From contig NZ_JAUSZJ010000002.1 of the NCBI RefSeq assembly GCF_030817475.1, positions 3,610,626-3,674,625 of the forward strand: DNA of 64,000 nucleotides, in the 5' to 3' direction. Positions 61,581-64,000 of this stretch are shown piece by piece; position 1 is the first letter of the stretch, and each line of letters begins with the position of its first letter. The position numbers and the translations under genes were made by a program. Source of the DNA: Streptomyces sp. V2I9. GTDB lineage: Bacteria; Actinomycetota; Actinomycetes; Streptomycetales; Streptomycetaceae. Below the pieces are notes generated by a model, which ran no database searches, was not told the DNA's origin, and saw nothing but the letters and a program-made list of their open reading frames with translations.

Positions 61581-61945
61581 TGGCACGTCTGCCGAGTTAC
61601 CAAGCGTCCTCGTGAATTCGCCCATCAGGTCGGGTGCTTTGCCCGTCACCTGGTGCGGCTGGCCCGTAATCGACGGGTCGACGTCGCGTGGGTGCTCAGC
61701 TTTCGTGCGCGGTCCGTGGGGCCGTCATGCGTTGCAGGTCATCCTCACGGATGTCCTTGGTCTCGCGGGCCGTCAGCTCCTTTGTACTCCAGGACCCGGA
61801 GGAGGGAAACCCCTGGACGGACTTCTTTACTTTTCCGATCCATCAAGGGCGAATCGGACTGACCGGACGGGGTGGGGCGACCAAGCCCCCTCCGCCTCGT
61901 CGCTCCCGCTCCGGCGCCCTCCGTCCGGCTCCGCTCCGTCGATCC
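61581..61945. other. Intergenic region between Fic-like and HAD genes
   Basis: No complete gene is called. On the minus strand 61696-61841 a 48-codon frame reads VKKSVQGFPSSGSWS and ends ELTARETKDIREDDLQRM plus ten residues. It looks protein-like but has no start codon near its beginning. It may be a broken or frameshifted small gene. Confidence 0.35.
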
Positions 61946-62791
61946 CTATCCCGGCAGGGCGGCGACGGTGGCACGCCGACGGCTGGCGTACCAGACCAGT
62001 CCGGCGGTGACCGCTGCCGCGCCGACCGCTGCCGCCGCCACGAGGGCCGGCCGGGGAGGCATGGAGAATGCGGGCAGGCGCTGCTTGAGGCGGACCGGAC
62101 GGTCAAAGACGAGAATCGGCCACTCGCGAAGGATCGCTTCGCGGCGTAGCGCGCGGTCGGGGTTGACCGCGTGCGGGTGGCCGACCGACTCCAGCATCGG
62201 CACGTCGGTCACCGAGTCGCTGTAGGCGTAGCAACGTGCGAGGTCGTACCCCTCCGATTCCGCGAGGGCCTTCACGGCCTCGGCCTTGGTCGGACCGTAG
62301 GCGTAGTACTCGATCTCGCCCGTGAAGCAGCCGTCGTCGCCGACGACCATGCGGGTGGCGACGACACGATCCGCCCCGAGCAGTTCGCCGATGGGTTCGA
62401 CGACCTCGGCGCCCGAGGTGGACACGATGACCACATCGCGTCCTGCCGTGTGGTGTTCCTCGATGAGGGTGGCGGCCTCGTCGTAGATGATCGGGTCGAT
62501 CAGGTCGTGCAGGGTTTCGGCGACGATCTCCCTGACCTGCTGGACGTTCCATCCCTTGCAGAGGGCGGAGAGGTAGGCACGCATCTTCTCCATCTGCTCG
62601 TGATCGGCGCCCCCGGCCATGAACACGAACTGGGTGTACGCGGTGCGCAGTACGGCGCGGCGGTTGATCAGCCCGCCTTGGTAGAAGGACTTGCTGAAGG
62701 TCAGCGTCGAAGACTTCGCAATGACCGTCTTGTCCAGGTCAAAGAAGGCTGCTGTGCGCGGCGAGAAGCAGTTTTCCACAACGCTGAGCAT
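61946..62791 (-). CDS. HAD-superfamily IB phosphatase with a C-terminal membrane anchor
   Basis: This 281-residue protein has the HAD motifs AAFFDLDKTVIAKSS (I), VIVSTSGAEVVEP (II), the KAEAV lysine (III) and CYAYSDSVTDVPML (IV). It fits the SerB/CicA group of HAD-IB enzymes. A C-terminal span (ALVAAAAVGAAAVTAGLVWYA) tethers it to the membrane. The M. tuberculosis counterpart (Rv3661, from memory) also neighbours the ssd gene. Substrate unknown; a phosphoserine-like or lipid phosphate is possible. Confidence 0.88.
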   Translation of the reverse strand: MLSVVENCFSPRTAAFFDLDKTVIAKSSTLTFSKSFYQGGLINRRAVLRTAYTQFVFMAGGADHEQMEKMRAYLSALCKGWNVQQVREIVAETLHDLIDPIIYDEAATLIEEHHTAGRDVVIVSTSGAEVVEPIGELLGADRVVATRMVVGDDGCFTGEIEYYAYGPTKAEAVKALAESEGYDLARCYAYSDSVTDVPMLESVGHPHAVNPDRALRREAILREWPILVFDRPVRLKQRLPAFSMPPRPALVAAAAVGAAAVTAGLVWYASRRRATVAALPG

Positions 62792-63292
62792 AGGGGCCCA
62801 CCATTCGGCGTAAACTCCGGCGCGTGGGTTTGCCTGAGAAGGGCCTCGGGTACACCATGGAAGTCACGGATCGTTCGCGACCGTGCTAACCCGGCCCGAC
62901 TCCTCCCCCCCCCCGAGTCGGCCGTGGGGACGACCCCCGCTCTCCCCCCCGGCGGGGGTCGTCGCATGTCCGGACGCATTTTTGGGGCGGAAACCACCTC
63001 GATCTCCCTTCCGGCCGTCATCGGCCTGTTCGTGCGAGCCGGATGCCGTGCGACTCGTCTCGTAACAGTGTGTAGCTGAAGCGATGCTCTGCGGAAGTCG
63101 CTGGTTCGGGTTACGGAGTTATTCACAAGCCCGAGGTTGTCCACAGTTTTCCATCAAGATCCACATCTTTTTCCGCCGTGCCCCACGTTGATTCCACCCG
63201 CGAAGTCCGCGGTTGCTGGAACGCGCATCTCGGAAACGCTCCGAGAACACCGCGAACCGCACTGAAGGGGCAGTGAGAAGGGGGCGGAGATC
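62792..63292. promoter_or_regulatory. Intergenic region with C10 tract and candidate DnaA boxes
   Basis: No gene is called. A run of ten C bases lies at 62905-62914. TTATTCACA (63119-63127) and TTGTCCACA (63137-63145) match the Streptomyces DnaA box, and agatccaca (63157-63165) is a weaker third copy. The spacing of 18 and 20 bp is near two helical turns. They lie 130-170 bp before the ssd-like gene. Confidence 0.6.
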
Positions 63293-64000
63293 GTGGCTGG
63301 ATCCCTTGCAGGAGACGGAGCGACGCTCGCCGGGCGGCGGTGCGGAGGCCCGCTGATCGTGACGGAGGACGTGGAGCTGCTCGACGACCTGCTGCGGCTG
63401 TGCGCGGCGGCCGGAGCCGAGCCGGAGGTCCATCACGGGCCGCCGGGCCGTCGGGGCGGCTGGGAGCGGGCTCCGATGGTGCTGGTCGGGGACGACGCCG
63501 CCGCGCGGTGCCGCGGCGCGGACCGCAGGAAGGGGGTGATGCTGGTCGGGCGGGACCAGGACGATCCGGACGTGTGGCGCCGGGCGGTGGAGATCGGGGC
63601 CGAATATGTGCTGCGGCTGCCTGATTCCGAGGGCTGGCTCGTCGAGCAGATCGCCAACGCCGCCGAAGGTGTGGGGCAGCCGGCGCTCACCGTCGGCGTG
63701 ATGGGCGGCCGGGGCGGCTCCGGCGCGTCCACGCTGGCCTGCGCTCTGGCCGTGAACGCGGCGAGGGCGGGTCGGCGGACGATGCTGATCGACGCCGATC
63801 CGCTGGGAGGCGGCATCGACGTCCTGCTCGGCGGTGAGCGGGCAGAGGGCAGACGGTGGCCGGATTTCGCCCAATCGAAGGGGCGTCTCGGCGGTGGGGC
63901 CCTGGAGGACTCGCTGCCCGCGCTTCACGGGCTGCGGGTGCTGAGCTGGGGGCGTGACGACGAGGTCGTGATCCCACCGCAGGCGATGCGGGCGGTGCTC
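63293..64000 (+). CDS. Ssd/TadZ (CpaE)-like ATPase, cut by the window edge
   Basis: The first 236 codons are present. A receiver-like N-terminal domain (LIVTEDVELLDDLLRLCAAAGAEPEV, then PMVLVGDDAAARC and VMLVGRDQDD) is followed by the ATPase: LTVGVMGGRGGSGASTLACALAV (Walker-type loop lacking the usual lysine pair) and RTMLIDADPLGGGIDVLLGGE. This is the CpaE/TadZ pattern known in actinobacteria as Ssd, the septum-site determining protein that starts tad pilus loci. GTG 63293 has GGAG four bases upstream. The C terminus is outside the window. Confidence 0.88.
   Translation, partial: MAGSLAGDGATLAGRRCGGPLIVTEDVELLDDLLRLCAAAGAEPEVHHGPPGRRGGWERAPMVLVGDDAAARCRGADRRKGVMLVGRDQDDPDVWRRAVEIGAEYVLRLPDSEGWLVEQIANAAEGVGQPALTVGVMGGRGGSGASTLACALAVNAARAGRRTMLIDADPLGGGIDVLLGGERAEGRRWPDFAQSKGRLGGGALEDSLPALHGLRVLSWGRDDEVVIPPQAMRAVL

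Noticed and set aside
61696..61841. Small minus-strand gene before the HAD gene
   Set aside because: The frame looks protein-like but is preceded by a stop and has no ATG, GTG or TTG near its start, so it is not called as a gene.
62905..62914. C10 tract as a phase-variation switch
   Set aside because: It lies between divergent genes, well away from both start codons, and no frame or promoter clearly depends on it.
1..64000. CRISPR arrays
   Set aside because: All direct repeats seen are tandem without spacers, or lie inside coding regions. No cas-like gene was found.

Overview
The window is chromosomal DNA of a Streptomyces-like actinomycete. It is very G+C rich with strong third-position GC, uses many GTG and a few TTG starts, and carries wblA, ask-asd, an acs-nhaA-marP-nth-crp block and a Ssd/TadZ-like gene. 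From memory, the order of the housekeeping genes matches a central stretch of the S. coelicolor chromosome. The part from acsA to the class A penicillin-binding protein also matches the M. tuberculosis order acs, holin-like gene, ephE, marP, CoA Nudix, nth, crp, metallo-beta-lactamase, RidA, two ArsA-like ATPases, whiB4, ponA2. No search was run, so these parallels are recollection.

Layout. 1-8.7 kb: regulators and enzymes (cut-off alpha/beta hydrolase with a divergent XRE regulator, Ser/Thr kinase, MarR plus DJ-1/PfpI pair, class III aminotransferase, GntR regulator, SLATT-type membrane protein). 9-17 kb: ybaB-recR, a DUF5063 gene, a SnoaL-like gene behind what looks like a SoxR-controlled promoter, the ask-asd operon, and a SigE-family sigma factor translationally coupled to a membrane protein. 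17-24 kb: SURF1, S9 peptidase, then a decayed stretch (chimeric ABC ORF without Walker A, frameshifted methyltransferase), a SnoaL-like protein and a secreted SGNH hydrolase. 24.4-26.1 kb: methionyl-tRNA synthetase whose expected ATG reads AAG.

26.3-36.8 kb: an old genomic island next to tRNA-Pro(CGG). A decayed 3' tRNA-Pro copy marks the far end and an integrase remnant lies beside the intact tRNA. Cargo is two convergent gene sets. One is a membrane protein followed by a DUF1883-TIR protein. The other is a helical membrane-anchored protein, a two-TM protein and a TIR-STAND (NLR-like) ATPase, where the last two share a helical domain. This looks like a TIR-based defence or cell-suicide module and is the most interesting part of the window. 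A glycosyltransferase with a G10 tract and an IS630-type transposon carrying a VOC-family passenger complete the island.

36.9-64 kb: conserved core. It holds a YkuE-like phosphoesterase, YqeY, class A PBP, wblA, two ArsA-like ATPases, DUF4177, RidA, Nudix, metallo-beta-lactamase, Crp, endonuclease III, CoA-type Nudix, MarP-like protease, epoxide-hydrolase-like enzyme, holin-like membrane protein, NhaA, AcsA, a lipoprotein resembling polysaccharide deacetylases, a CooC/MinD-type ATPase, a degenerate Fic-like protein, a HAD phosphatase and the start of a Ssd/TadZ-like ATPase. Candidate DnaA boxes lie upstream of the last gene. Many genes here have a -10-like TANNNT hexamer 6-8 nt before the start codon, which suggests leaderless mRNAs.
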